A stretch of 64,000 bases of DNA from VRUE01 sp045805805 (GTDB taxonomy: Bacteria; Actinomycetota; Thermoleophilia; Solirubrobacterales; 70-9). The position numbers were made by a program, and so were the translations under genes. The stretch covers positions 1 to 64,000 of the forward strand of contig JBJMKO010000109.1 in NCBI GenBank assembly GCA_045805805.1. The letters are read 5' to 3'. Every line of letters starts with the position of its first letter. The stretch's first letter is position 1. Under the pieces are notes generated by a model. It saw nothing but the letters and a program-made list of their open reading frames with translations. It did not search any database and had not been told where the DNA came from. Below, in pieces: positions 48,791-59,261 of this stretch.

Positions 48791-48886
48791 GGGTGGAGCG
48801 TCTTGTACTTTTTTGCCGCCTCCGCCCTCGGAAGGCTCCAACCGATTCTCAAAAAAGTTAAGCGGAACCCCTACTGGGACTGACCC
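48775..48886. repeat. Nested palindromic element, family A copy 2
   Basis: Outer arms 48775-48794 and 48867-48886 are perfectly complementary over 20 bp and differ from those of copy 1 except for the AGGGGT end. The 72-bp core is the reverse complement of copy 1 at both ends (GGAGCGTCTTGTAC and GTTAAGCGGA). The inner stem changes from CG/CG to TG/CA with pairing kept. Both flanking convergent genes end in GQSQ-stop because each reads the same arm. Confidence 0.87.
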
Positions 48887-50616
48887 GTAGCAGCCCGTTT
48901 CTGCTGAGTCCGAATCTCGCTGAGGATGCGCTCAAGTCGCGGCTCCCGGGAGCTGTCGACGAAGCTCATCGCGTCGGCCACACCGGGATGGATCGCCACG
49001 ATCCGCTCGTGCATCGCCTGGGCGACTGCGCGATAGGTCGGGTGTCCCTCGCGGCCTGAGCGCAGCTCGATCAGGTGCATCGCCTCGCGGGCGTTGAGGT
49101 CGAGCGTGTAGCGAATCCGGTAGGCGAGGCTGAGCGCGTAGGGGGCTTGCTCGGACAGGCCGGCCGTGGCAAGGCGCTCGTACTCGCCGCGCGAGACTTC
49201 CAGCGCCCGCTCGAACTCGCCGCCGGCTCCCGCTTCGCGAACCTCCTCCGGCACGCCGGCGCCGAGGCCCGGCCCCAGCTTCTGCCACTGGCAGGTCAGC
49301 ATGCGGTGGCGCTGCAGGTCCCGGAAGGCGCCGTAGTCGGAGACGATCTCGAAGCGGTAGCGCAGCGCCTCGAAGCCGCGGCCGGGCCGGTGGCGCCTGT
49401 TACGTCGCTCCCCCGTCATCGCCGCCAGCAGCTCGGCCCGCTCGGAACGGTCGAGCACGTCGATCCGGGCGAGGATCTCGGTCTCCGGCGCCGTCGAGGA
49501 CTCGAAGAGGCAGGCGGCGAGCAGGTCCTCTTCGCTGCCATCGACGTGGACCAGCTCCACCGACGGCGTGTCGCCGCCACTTTCGCGCCGGTCGAGGCCC
49601 AGGCGCGAGACCCACCGCTCGGTTTGGTCGCGGCGCTGCTCGAGGTAGGAGACCCACTCGCCGCCGCGGTCGGGTCGCTCGACCCGGGAGACGAAGCTCG
49701 GCATCACCTGCTTCAACTCTCTGAGGATCATCCCGCCGTACTCGCGTGCCTCCGGCAGCGGCGAGGCCATCAGTCGCAACAGCAGCTGCTCGTAGGCCTG
49801 GCCGGAGGCATATATGCCAACGTGGCTGAGCGTTGCCGCCGGCAGCAGACCGCGCAGCAGGTCGAGGGCCTTGGCGCGGATCGAGCGCTGCCAGGGGCCT
49901 TCGGGTTCGCCATCCCCGCGCGGCCAGCGCTCCGCCGCCCACTCCTCGACCTGCGCCAGCGAGCGCGAGTAGATGCCGAAGACCTCGTCCATCGCCTTGC
50001 CGAACTCGGGCCCGAGCTGCCCGTCGCGGTAGTAGCGGTAGCCGCCGCCGGCATCGTCGGGCAGCGGTTTGTCATAGGGGATGTAGCGAGTCGACTGCTC
50101 TAGGTAAGCGGCGAGTCGGCCCCGCTGCAGCAGCTTGGTGAGGATGTTGGAGACGAACTCGCAGGCGACGTGGGCACCGCCGACTTGGGCGATCGAGTCG
50201 TCGCCGTAGCCGACGAAGACGCGCTCATAGAGTCCCGCGGCGCGCTCGCCCTCGGCGCCGTCGAAGGGGCGCGTTCCCGCCTCGGCGTCGTCGGCGAACT
50301 CTTCCAGGTAGAGCCGTCGCACGGTCCCGGAATACCTCGAATAGCGGGCAAAAAGCGCTCCCTTGACGGTCTCCGGCAGGTTGACCAGGGCGAACACCGG
50401 CCGATCGAGGTTGGTGAAGTGAGGGGCAAGCAAGGCCTGCTCCTCAGGCGTGAAGTCCTCAACCGGGTAGCGCACCGGCGCATCGTAGACGCCGTTCCCG
50501 ACGGGCCTCGGATCCCTGACGAAATAGTGCGAAAGAGCCACGTCTCTGTGGACGGCGTAAAGATTTGCGCGCTGTGGCTTGACGCCGGCCAAGGCCCCCG
50601 CTTTGCTCGCCCGCAC
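48871..50616 (-). CDS. Tandem-domain ThyX-like (FAD-dependent thymidylate synthase family) protein
   Basis: The 581-residue protein contains two ThyX-like regions. In the first (about 60-290) the ThyX motif RHRxxSxNxxSxRY appears as RGRLAAYLEQSTRY; in the second (about 400-550) as RHRMLTCQWQKL. Each half therefore keeps a different part of the signature. A fused pseudo-dimer that still methylates dUMP, or a protein with a new role, are both possible. GTG 50616 is chosen because it leaves 38 bp to the divergent lipase gene. The C-terminus (ATGQSQ) lies in repeat A2. No ThyA is visible in the window. Confidence 0.8.
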   Translation of the reverse strand: MRASKAGALAGVKPQRANLYAVHRDVALSHYFVRDPRPVGNGVYDAPVRYPVEDFTPEEQALLAPHFTNLDRPVFALVNLPETVKGALFARYSRYSGTVRRLYLEEFADDAEAGTRPFDGAEGERAAGLYERVFVGYGDDSIAQVGGAHVACEFVSNILTKLLQRGRLAAYLEQSTRYIPYDKPLPDDAGGGYRYYRDGQLGPEFGKAMDEVFGIYSRSLAQVEEWAAERWPRGDGEPEGPWQRSIRAKALDLLRGLLPAATLSHVGIYASGQAYEQLLLRLMASPLPEAREYGGMILRELKQVMPSFVSRVERPDRGGEWVSYLEQRRDQTERWVSRLGLDRRESGGDTPSVELVHVDGSEEDLLAACLFESSTAPETEILARIDVLDRSERAELLAAMTGERRNRRHRPGRGFEALRYRFEIVSDYGAFRDLQRHRMLTCQWQKLGPGLGAGVPEEVREAGAGGEFERALEVSRGEYERLATAGLSEQAPYALSLAYRIRYTLDLNAREAMHLIELRSGREGHPTYRAVAQAMHERIVAIHPGVADAMSFVDSSREPRLERILSEIRTQQKRAATGQSQ

Positions 50617-50654
50617 GGCCGGCGATCGGCGCCGGCGCGACGGGAGGGGGAGCG

Positions 50655-51815
50655 ATGAGGACGATGACGGTGTTGGCGATCGCGGGGACGGCGATCGCAC
50701 TGGTGGCGGCGGGAGCGGGAACGGCATCGGCAAGCCCGCGGTCCGCGCGGACGGCGATCGTGTCCCTCGGCGACAGCTTCATCTCGGGCGAGGGCGGACG
50801 CTGGACAGGGAATGGCTCCGAGCCGTTTGGGACGCGGTCGGGCACCGATCGCGCTGCCGTCGATTGCGACGGCTGGGGCAGCTGTGACTACGAGCCCGAG
50901 CGCGTCTACGGCACTTCCGAGCGCAGCGGCTGCCACCGCTCCGACGTGGCGCCGATCGCGAGTGCTTCGGTGGCCGTGGGGGAGCAGGTCAACCTCGCTT
51001 GCTCAGGGGCAAGGGCCGCGAACCTCTGGCCGGCGGCGATGGGCGGCCTGCAGCACTTCGGCGAGCCGCCGCAGGCGGACGCGCTGGCGGCGCTGGCAGC
51101 GCGCGATGACGTGCGGATGATCGTCATCACGGTGGGAGCCAACGACGTCGGCTTTGGCTCCCTGGTCGCAGGTTGCGCACTCGAGTGGGCTCGCAGCTCC
51201 GAGGAAGATCCGATCCTCTGCCACGAAAGCGCCCAGGCCGATCTCGATGCCGCCCTCCCGGCGATGGCCCGGCTGATGGGGCGGACGCTGGCGGGGGTGC
51301 GGGCGACGATGGCCACTGTCGGCTACATGCGTTCGGACTACCGCCTCGTTGTAATGGGCTATGCGTCGCCGCTGCCTCCGGGGCGCTGGATCCGCTACCC
51401 CGAGGAAGGGTGGAGTCGGCTCAACCTCGGCGGCTGCCCGTTCTGGGACGTGGACGCCGACTGGGCCGCCGGGGAGGCGACCGGTTCGATCGACGCGGCG
51501 CTCGGGTCGGCTGCGGCGGCGACCGGTGCTGAGTATCTCGACGTCCGTCACGCGCTCGACGGCCACCAGCTCTGCGACGGCCGTTCGCGCCGCATCGGGC
51601 CAGAGGGGCCGTCGCCGTCGAGCGCCGAGTGGGTGCGACGCCTCGCTTTCGTCCAGGGGTCCTCGCGCGAGTCCCTGCACCCGAACGCCTACGGCCAGCG
51701 CGCTCTCGGCGCCTGCATCGGGCTCCTCTACGCAAGTCCAACCGGTGACTATTCCTGTCGCCTCGAACCTGGCCACAGCTACGTCGACGGCATGCGCCTC
51801 GAGAGGCTCCGGTGA
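50655..51815 (+). CDS. Secreted SGNH/GDSL hydrolase
   Basis: The 386-residue product has a signal peptide (residues 1-27, GTASAS) and the SGNH blocks: GDSFISGEG (nucleophile Ser about 41), oxyanion residues, TVGANDVGFG and SLHPNAYGQRA (Asp/His, near 348). Several cysteine pairs suggest disulfides, as in Streptomyces-type extracellular lipases. It probably hydrolyses lipid or carbohydrate esters outside the cell. AGGGGGAGCG precedes ATG 50655. Confidence 0.92.
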   Translation: MRTMTVLAIAGTAIALVAAGAGTASASPRSARTAIVSLGDSFISGEGGRWTGNGSEPFGTRSGTDRAAVDCDGWGSCDYEPERVYGTSERSGCHRSDVAPIASASVAVGEQVNLACSGARAANLWPAAMGGLQHFGEPPQADALAALAARDDVRMIVITVGANDVGFGSLVAGCALEWARSSEEDPILCHESAQADLDAALPAMARLMGRTLAGVRATMATVGYMRSDYRLVVMGYASPLPPGRWIRYPEEGWSRLNLGGCPFWDVDADWAAGEATGSIDAALGSAAAATGAEYLDVRHALDGHQLCDGRSRRIGPEGPSPSSAEWVRRLAFVQGSSRESLHPNAYGQRALGACIGLLYASPTGDYSCRLEPGHSYVDGMRLERLR

Positions 51816-51832
51816 GTTCATGGTCTATTCTC

Positions 51833-52096
51833 ATGGCCATGAAAAGACTTCGTATATCGGCCGGCGGGCAGGTTTCTGTCCCGGCGGCGGTGCGCCACCG
51901 CTGGAAGACCCGCGTCGTCGTCGCCGACGACCGCGGCGATCACTTGATCCTCCGTCCCGCCCCAGAGGATCCGATCGAGGCCGCCTACGGCGCTTTCAAG
52001 GACTCTCCCGGACCTTCAGCGGACCAGATGCGGCAAGAATCCCGCGAAGAGGAGCGCGAGGCCGAAGAACGGAAGTGGGGACCAGATCCAGATTGA
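51833..52096 (+). CDS. AbrB/VapB-type antitoxin
   Basis: The 87-residue protein has an N-terminal swapped-hairpin DNA-binding fold (KRLRISAGGQVSVPAAVRHRW) typical of SpoVT/AbrB antitoxins and an acidic C-terminal toxin-binding tail (EEEREAEERKWGPDPD). ATG 51833 or 51839 gives the normal N-terminus; an in-frame GTG at 51812 overlaps the lipase stop. It is translationally coupled to the PIN gene by a TTGA overlap. Confidence 0.87.
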   Translation: MAMKRLRISAGGQVSVPAAVRHRWKTRVVVADDRGDHLILRPAPEDPIEAAYGAFKDSPGPSADQMRQESREEEREAEERKWGPDPD

Positions 52097-52521
52097 CGCT
52101 GCTCGACGCGAACGCGCTGGCGGGTCTTCTGCTCGGTGAGCCCGCTCGGGTGCAGGTCGCCGAGCTTCTGCGCAGCGGCGACTGCGCCGTTCCGGCGGCA
52201 TGTCTTGGCGAGGTGGTCGATAACCTCATGCGCAAGCACCGGATCGCTCGGCCGTCTTTGTCAAAGCACCTCGGTCCGCTGCTGGATGAGGTGCTAGCCG
52301 TTCTTGCAGTGGATCAGCGCACAGCTTGGCGGGCTGGAGAACTGCGCGCCGCTTACTATCACCGCGCCGATTCCGCGCTGTCCCTCGCCGATTGTCTGCT
52401 GCTGGCCAGTGCGGGGCCGGATGATCGCATTGCGACCTCTGACCGGGCGGTGATCGCCACCGCTGAGGAGTTGGGTATCGCGACGATTTCCCTTCCCGAC
52501 AGCGATGAGTCTCAATCTTGA
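52093..52521 (+). CDS. PIN-domain toxin (VapC)
   Basis: The 142-residue PIN-domain ribonuclease starts MTLLDANALAGLLLGEP (first catalytic Asp). The Glu of CLGEVVDNL and the Asp residues of SLADCLLLASA and IATSDRAVI complete the acidic site. It starts at TTG 52093 overlapping the antitoxin stop. It is expected to cleave a specific RNA (often tRNA) when released. The 3' end overlaps the convergent VOC gene by 10 bp. Confidence 0.88.
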   Translation: MTLLDANALAGLLLGEPARVQVAELLRSGDCAVPAACLGEVVDNLMRKHRIARPSLSKHLGPLLDEVLAVLAVDQRTAWRAGELRAAYYHRADSALSLADCLLLASAGPDDRIATSDRAVIATAEELGIATISLPDSDESQS

Positions 52522-52877
52522 GTCTTCGCTGCTGACGGCGCCGTGGCCATCAGCTCGACCCGGTGGCCGCCGGGTGCGATGACGCCGGCCCGCCGCGAGC
52601 CCCAGTGCTCGCGGCGCTGCTCGACCTCGAAGCCGAGCTCGCGCAGGGCCTCGACCGCCGCGTCGAAGTTGGGAGCGACGACGGCGACGTGCCCGCGGGG
52701 AGGGACGCTGGGCCTTTCCGTCGGCATCAGGTGGATCTGGGTTTCTTCTCGTTCCAGCCAGATGAACTCGGACAACGTCGCGGGCGGTTCGACGCGGGTG
52801 AAGCCAAGTGCCTGCCAGAACTCGACCGAGCGCTCCAGGTCGGCCGGCGCCACCTCTATCCCGACGTGGTGCAGCAT
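52512..52877 (-). CDS. Glyoxalase/VOC-family protein
   Basis: The 121-residue protein has the paired beta-alpha-beta-beta-beta modules of the vicinal-oxygen-chelate superfamily: MLHHVGIEVAPADLERSVEF with the metal-binding His, IHLMPT, HVAVVAPNFDAAVEAL and HRVELMAT. The exact reaction is unknown (glyoxalase, dioxygenase or binding protein). ATG 52877 overlaps the stop of the transporter gene (TGATG), so the two are coupled. Confidence 0.87.
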   Translation of the reverse strand: MLHHVGIEVAPADLERSVEFWQALGFTRVEPPATLSEFIWLEREETQIHLMPTERPSVPPRGHVAVVAPNFDAAVEALRELGFEVEQRREHWGSRRAGVIAPGGHRVELMATAPSAAKTQD

Positions 52878-53662
52878 CAGAACAGCAAAGAGACTAGGGA
52901 AGCGCCGACGACTATCGCCGTTGACCAGGTGACCGCCTCGGCGGTGATCTCCATGTCGAGGCCGTAGGCGTGGGCGATGACGAGGGAGTTGAGGCCGGAG
53001 GGCATCGCCGAGAGCAGGCGGTAGGCGGCCGGTAGGTCGATCAGCGGTGCCGCCAGCAGCATCAGCAGGGCCGGGACGACGGCGAGGCGGGTGCCGATCG
53101 CCAGCGCGACCGGGCGGGACATCGGCGGCGGCATCGGCAGCTCGCCGTGCTCGGCGTTCTCGGCCAGGGTGGCGCCGACGGCGAAGAAGCCGATTGGCAG
53201 GATCGCCACGATCAGGGCCTGGGAGATGTCGACCAGCTCCGTCGGCGCCAGCGCCTTGGGAGCGAGGAGGCCCGCGATCGCTGCGTAGAGCGGTGGGTTG
53301 CGGGTGAAGAACGCCCCCACCCGCTCGCGCGGGGTTTCTCCGGCCTTGGTCCCGAACGCGGCACCCACGGCAAAGGCACCGAGCAGGAGACAGGGCCCGG
53401 TGACCAGCACGTCGTAGAGGACGGCCGTGGAGAGCTGGTCGCGGCCGAGCAGGGCCACGGTAAGCGGGTAGCCGAGGTAGCCGGTGTTGACGCTGAGCAC
53501 GCAGCAGACGACGGCCCCGACCTGGAAGCGGGGAAGCTTGAGGACCCGGCTCGCCACCCACCAGGCGAGCAGGGCACCCAGGGAGGAGGCGACGATCCCC
53601 AGCGCCAGCCCGATCCCGTGGCCCACGTCGATCGAGCTGGCGGCGATGTTGAAGAAGATCAC
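52877..53662 (-). CDS. AEC-family (auxin efflux carrier-like) transporter
   Basis: The product of 261 residues from GTG 53662 is a membrane protein of the AEC family (about eight helices here). AVVCCVLSVNTGYLGYPLTVALLG and SAMPSGLNSLVIAHAYG are the family's two crossover regions. The frame continues upstream to 53809 and encodes a typical first helix and loop (IGVLLTTAAIAIAVAIGVG, then RRSLTLLLYVFLPP), but contains no ATG, GTG or TTG. Either initiation is non-canonical or the 5' end is damaged. The transported compound is unknown. Confidence 0.8.
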   Translation of the reverse strand: MIFFNIAASSIDVGHGIGLALGIVASSLGALLAWWVASRVLKLPRFQVGAVVCCVLSVNTGYLGYPLTVALLGRDQLSTAVLYDVLVTGPCLLLGAFAVGAAFGTKAGETPRERVGAFFTRNPPLYAAIAGLLAPKALAPTELVDISQALIVAILPIGFFAVGATLAENAEHGELPMPPPMSRPVALAIGTRLAVVPALLMLLAAPLIDLPAAYRLLSAMPSGLNSLVIAHAYGLDMEITAEAVTWSTAIVVGASLVSLLF

Positions 53663-53858
53663 CGGCGGCAGGAAGACGTAGAGCAGCAGGGTCAGCGAGC
53701 GCCGCGCCGCCCGGGCGGCGCCCTTCGGCCAGCGGTGCTCGGCGCCGACGCCGATGGCGACGGCGATCGCGATCGCGGCAGTTGTGAGCAGAACTCCGAT
53801 CGCGGGACCCTATGGGCGCCGCTCAGGCAGCCGCGTACAGCGCCTCGACGCGAAAGTG

Positions 53859-55358
53859 TCAGAAAAGGGAGGCGCCGGCGTGTTCGGCGAACTCGACCAG
53901 CGGCTGGGGGATGACGCCGAAGAAGACGACGGCCGCTGCGGCGAGCAGGGCGGGAGCGACGAGGTAGATGCGGCGGCCGGCATCGGGGTCGATCGGGTCG
54001 GCCTCCGGTGAAGCGCCGGCGATTGCGGGAGCGGCTCCGACAGCCTCGCCTCCCGGTCGCATCCACATCGCCGCCACCACCCGCAGGTAGTAGGCGAGGG
54101 AGATCATCGTGCCGACGGCGATGAAGACGGCGAGCCAGGTGTAGTCGCCCTCGACCAGGGTCTCGATCAGGTAGAGCTTGCCGATGAAGCCGACGGTGGC
54201 GGGAAGGCCCGCGAGGCCGAGCATCGAGACCGTCAGCGGCCAGGCGAGCAGCGGGCGCTCGCGACCGAGGCCCTGCACTGCGCGGATGTCGTCGCCGTAG
54301 GGCGTCTCGCGCTCGCGGGCGACGACGACGGCGAAGGCGGCGAGGTTCATGAAGGCGTAGCCGGCGAGGTAGAAGACGAGCGCGCTGACGCCGACCTCGT
54401 CGGCGACGACCAGGCCGGCGAGGATGTAGCCGGCCTGGGCGATGCCCGAGTAGCCGAGCAGCCGCTTCAGCGAGTCCTGGCCGAGGGCGCCGACGTTGCC
54501 GACGACGATCGAGATCGCTGCGAGGACGGCTAGCGCCGGTTGCCACTCGTTTGCCTGCGAGGCGAGGGCGACGTCGAAGAAGCGGACGAAGACGGCGAAG
54601 GCGGCGGCCTTGGTCGCCACCGCCATGAAGCTGGTGATCGGCGTCGGCGCTCCCTCGTAGACGTCGGGAGTCCACTGGTGGAAGGGCGCGACCGAGGTCT
54701 TGAAGGCGAGCCCGACCGCGGTCATCGCGATGCCGACGAGGACCAGCGGGTCGCCGAGCACTTCCTTCTGGGAGATCCCGGCGGCGATCCCGCTGAAGTC
54801 GGTCGAGCCGGAGCTGCCGTAAAGAAAGGCCATCCCGTAGAGCAGGGTCGCCGAGCCGAGCGAGCCGACGATCAGGTACTTCAGCCCGGACTCGAGCGAG
54901 CGCTCGCGGCGCATGTTGGCGGCGCAGAGGATGTAGAGCGGGATCGAGAGGGTCTCGATCGCCACGAAGAAGGAGACCAGGTTTGTCGCCTGCGAGAGCA
55001 GGACCATGCCCAGCACCGAGCCGAGCAGCAGCGCGTGGTACTCGCCCGAGCCGACCTGCTCGGCAGCGGGCTCGCGGATCGAGAAGAACACCGCGAAGGC
55101 GGCGGTGAGGATCGCGATCAGCGAAATGGAGATCGCCAGATCGTCGAGGCGCAGCGCTCCGGAGACGAGCGAGGCCGGGTCGTTCCACTGCCAGATCAGT
55201 AGCCCGGCGGTCGTGCCGAGGGTGAGCAACGTCAGCCCGGGCGCGGTGCGCCGCAGGGGTTTGAAGACCGCGGAGAGCAGGACGACGCAGAGGCCGACGG
55301 TCAGAGCCAGGACGGGCGAGAGCGCGGCGTAGTCGATGTGGGGGGCGTGGAAGTTCAC
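53859..55358 (-). CDS. nuoN: NADH-quinone oxidoreductase subunit N
   Basis: The 499-residue antiporter-like membrane subunit of complex I has about 14 helices. Conserved charged residues include the Glu of FVAIETLSIPLYIL and the Lys of AFKTSVAPFHQWTPDVYEGAPTP. GTG 55358 is chosen because it overlaps the nuoM stop as GTGA; the longer frame upstream reads into palindrome C1. It is the last gene of the visible nuo operon. The tail between the last helices is acidic (GASPEADPIDPDAG). Confidence 0.93.
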   Translation of the reverse strand: MNFHAPHIDYAALSPVLALTVGLCVVLLSAVFKPLRRTAPGLTLLTLGTTAGLLIWQWNDPASLVSGALRLDDLAISISLIAILTAAFAVFFSIREPAAEQVGSGEYHALLLGSVLGMVLLSQATNLVSFFVAIETLSIPLYILCAANMRRERSLESGLKYLIVGSLGSATLLYGMAFLYGSSGSTDFSGIAAGISQKEVLGDPLVLVGIAMTAVGLAFKTSVAPFHQWTPDVYEGAPTPITSFMAVATKAAAFAVFVRFFDVALASQANEWQPALAVLAAISIVVGNVGALGQDSLKRLLGYSGIAQAGYILAGLVVADEVGVSALVFYLAGYAFMNLAAFAVVVARERETPYGDDIRAVQGLGRERPLLAWPLTVSMLGLAGLPATVGFIGKLYLIETLVEGDYTWLAVFIAVGTMISLAYYLRVVAAMWMRPGGEAVGAAPAIAGASPEADPIDPDAGRRIYLVAPALLAAAAVVFFGVIPQPLVEFAEHAGASLF

Positions 55359-56952
55359 TGTTCCACTGCTTCCGGGCGGGGATGGGTCGTCGGGGGGGCC
55401 TGCCAAAACGCAGGCTCGCGCAGGGTCGGGGTCGCTGCGTGCGGGCGGCTGGGGCGCGACCTGCTGAGTGTTTTGGCAGGCCCCCCCGACGGCCCTTGCA
55501 CAGCCACAACGGCTTGGGAGACCGAGCTATCGGTCCGCTTCAGAATCAGCTGCGGGTAGAGGGCCAGGCCGAGGATGCAGAGCACTAGCGGCGCCAGGAC
55601 AATCCCGTCCCTCCAGCCGATCTCGCGCGACGGGATCCCCTCCGGCTTGCGGTTGTGCATCGTCCGTTGGTAGAGCCTCAGCGCGTAGTAGGCGCTCATC
55701 GCCACACCCGAGATTGCGACGATTGCGAAGACGATCTTCGAGTCGAAGAGGCCGTTGAGGATGTAGAACTCGCCGACGAAGTTGGCCGAGCCTGGCATTG
55801 CCAGCGTGGCGAGAGTGACGATTAGGAAGAGCGCGGCGAGGACCGGGGCCTTCATCGCCATTCCGCCCATCTCGCGCAGGTCCTCCGTGCCGCTGCGCTC
55901 GGCGAGGATCGCGACGATTACGAAGAGCGGTGCGACGACGAGGCCGTGGTTGACCATCTGCAGCACCGCGCCGTCGGCCCCGTCGGCGCTGAGGGCGAAG
56001 ATCCCCGCCGTGATGAAGCCGAGCTGCGCCACCGAGGAGTAGCCGGCGACGAGCCGCACGTTGGTCTGGGTGAAGGCCATCACCGAGCCGTAGAGGATCG
56101 AGGCCAGGGCGATCACCAGGATCACCTCCTGGAATTCCACCGTTGCGCTGGGGAAGAGAGGCAGGACGACCCGCAGGAAGCCGTAGGCGCCGACCTTGGC
56201 CAGCACGCCGGAGAAGACCGCAAGCGCCGGCAGGGGCGCGGCGCGGTAGGCGTCGGGCATCCAGCCGTGCAGGAGGAAGGCCGGCATCTTGACCAGGAAC
56301 GCCGCGGCGAAGAACCAGAAGATCCAGCGCTGGCTGTCCTCGCCGATCGGGTGCTTGGCTAGTTCGGCGATCGAGAAGGTGATGTGGCCGCCGTCGGCGG
56401 CGATGATCGCCGTCGCGATCGCCGCGACCAGCATCAGCAGCGAGCCGATCAGGGTGTAGACGATCATCTTCAGCGTCGCCGCGGCCGCCGTCGGCCCGCC
56501 CTCGCGGTCGCTGCCCCAGGCGCCGAAGAGGAAGTAGAACGGGACCAGCATCAGGTCGAAGAAGAGGACGAAGAGCAGCAGGTCCTGGGCCAGGAACGAG
56601 CCCAGGGTCGCGGTCTCGCCGAGTAGCATCATCAGGAAGAAGAGGTGGGGGCGCTCCTGCTCGCGGAAGGCGGCGAAGGCCGTGCCCGCGGTCCAGAGAA
56701 CGGCGGTCAGCACGAGCAGGAAGACGTTGAGCCCGTCGATTCCGAGGCTGTAGTCGACCCCGAGGCCGGGGATCCAGTTGACGTCGACGGTGTCCTGCAG
56801 GCCCGGGGTACCCGAGTCGAAGCCCGCAAGCAGGGCGATCGCCAGTCCCAGCGTCACCGCTGCCCCCAGCGTCGCCCACCAGCCGACCATGCGGCGTGGC
56901 AGGAAGAGGCCGACGAGGCCGAAGGCGAGCGGCGTCCAGAGCAGCGAGTTGG

Positions 56953-56956
<4 letters not shown>
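55355..56956 (-). CDS. nuoM: NADH-quinone oxidoreductase subunit M
   Basis: The 533-residue proton-pumping membrane subunit has the antiporter signature (FWFFAAAFLVKMPAFLLHGWMPDAYRAAP region, MNHGLVVA) and the pump Glu/Lys residues. The native domain seems to end near LALYPQLILKRTDSSV. The last roughly 50 residues (QGPSGGPAKTLSRSRP to APPTTHPRPEAVEQ) are encoded by palindrome C1 and its centre, an in-frame extension. ATG 56956 overlaps the nuoL stop by 4 bp. Confidence 0.93.
55384..55495. repeat. Nested palindrome, family C copy 1, inside the 3' end of nuoM
   Basis: Arms 55388-55409 and 55470-55491 are perfectly complementary over 22 bp and extend to about 26 with one G/T pair. The 60-nt centre begins GCAGG and ends CCTGC TGAGT. 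The TGAGT next to the right arm (ACTCA on the coding strand) is shared with copies 2 and 3. It is translated as part of the nuoM C-terminus. Confidence 0.8.
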
Positions 56957-58961
<2,005 letters not shown>

Positions 58962-58965
<4 letters not shown>

Positions 58966-59261
58966 CCTCTGAGCTCCCTCAGCTCATCCACGTCCAGCGG
59001 CAGCTTGCGCCGGAAGATCGCGACGATCAGGCCCAGGCCAACTACGACCTCACAAGCCGCCACAACCATCACCACGATCGCGAACACCTGTCCCTGCTGA
59101 TTGCCGACCATCCTGCTGAATGCGACTAGAGCCAGGTTGCCCGCGTTCAACATGATCTCGAGGCAGAGCAGAATCACGATCGGGCTGCGCCTTACGAGAA
59201 TCCCCATCGCTCCCACGGCGAACAGCAGGCTCGAAAGCACGATGTACCACTCGGTGTTCAT
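58962..59261 (-). CDS. nuoK: NADH-quinone oxidoreductase subunit K
   Basis: The 99-residue membrane subunit has three helices and two conserved buried glutamates (LEIMLNAGNLALV and AACEVVVGLGLIV). Length and sequence are standard. It overlaps nuoJ (stop/start) and nuoL by 4 bp each, so translation is coupled. Confidence 0.95.

Noticed and set aside
46622..48886. Interpreting the two family A elements as a miniature transposon with terminal inverted repeats
   Set aside because: Terminal inverted repeats of one transposon family should be the same in all copies; here the outer arms differ between copies and the conserved part is internal. No target-site duplication is evident.
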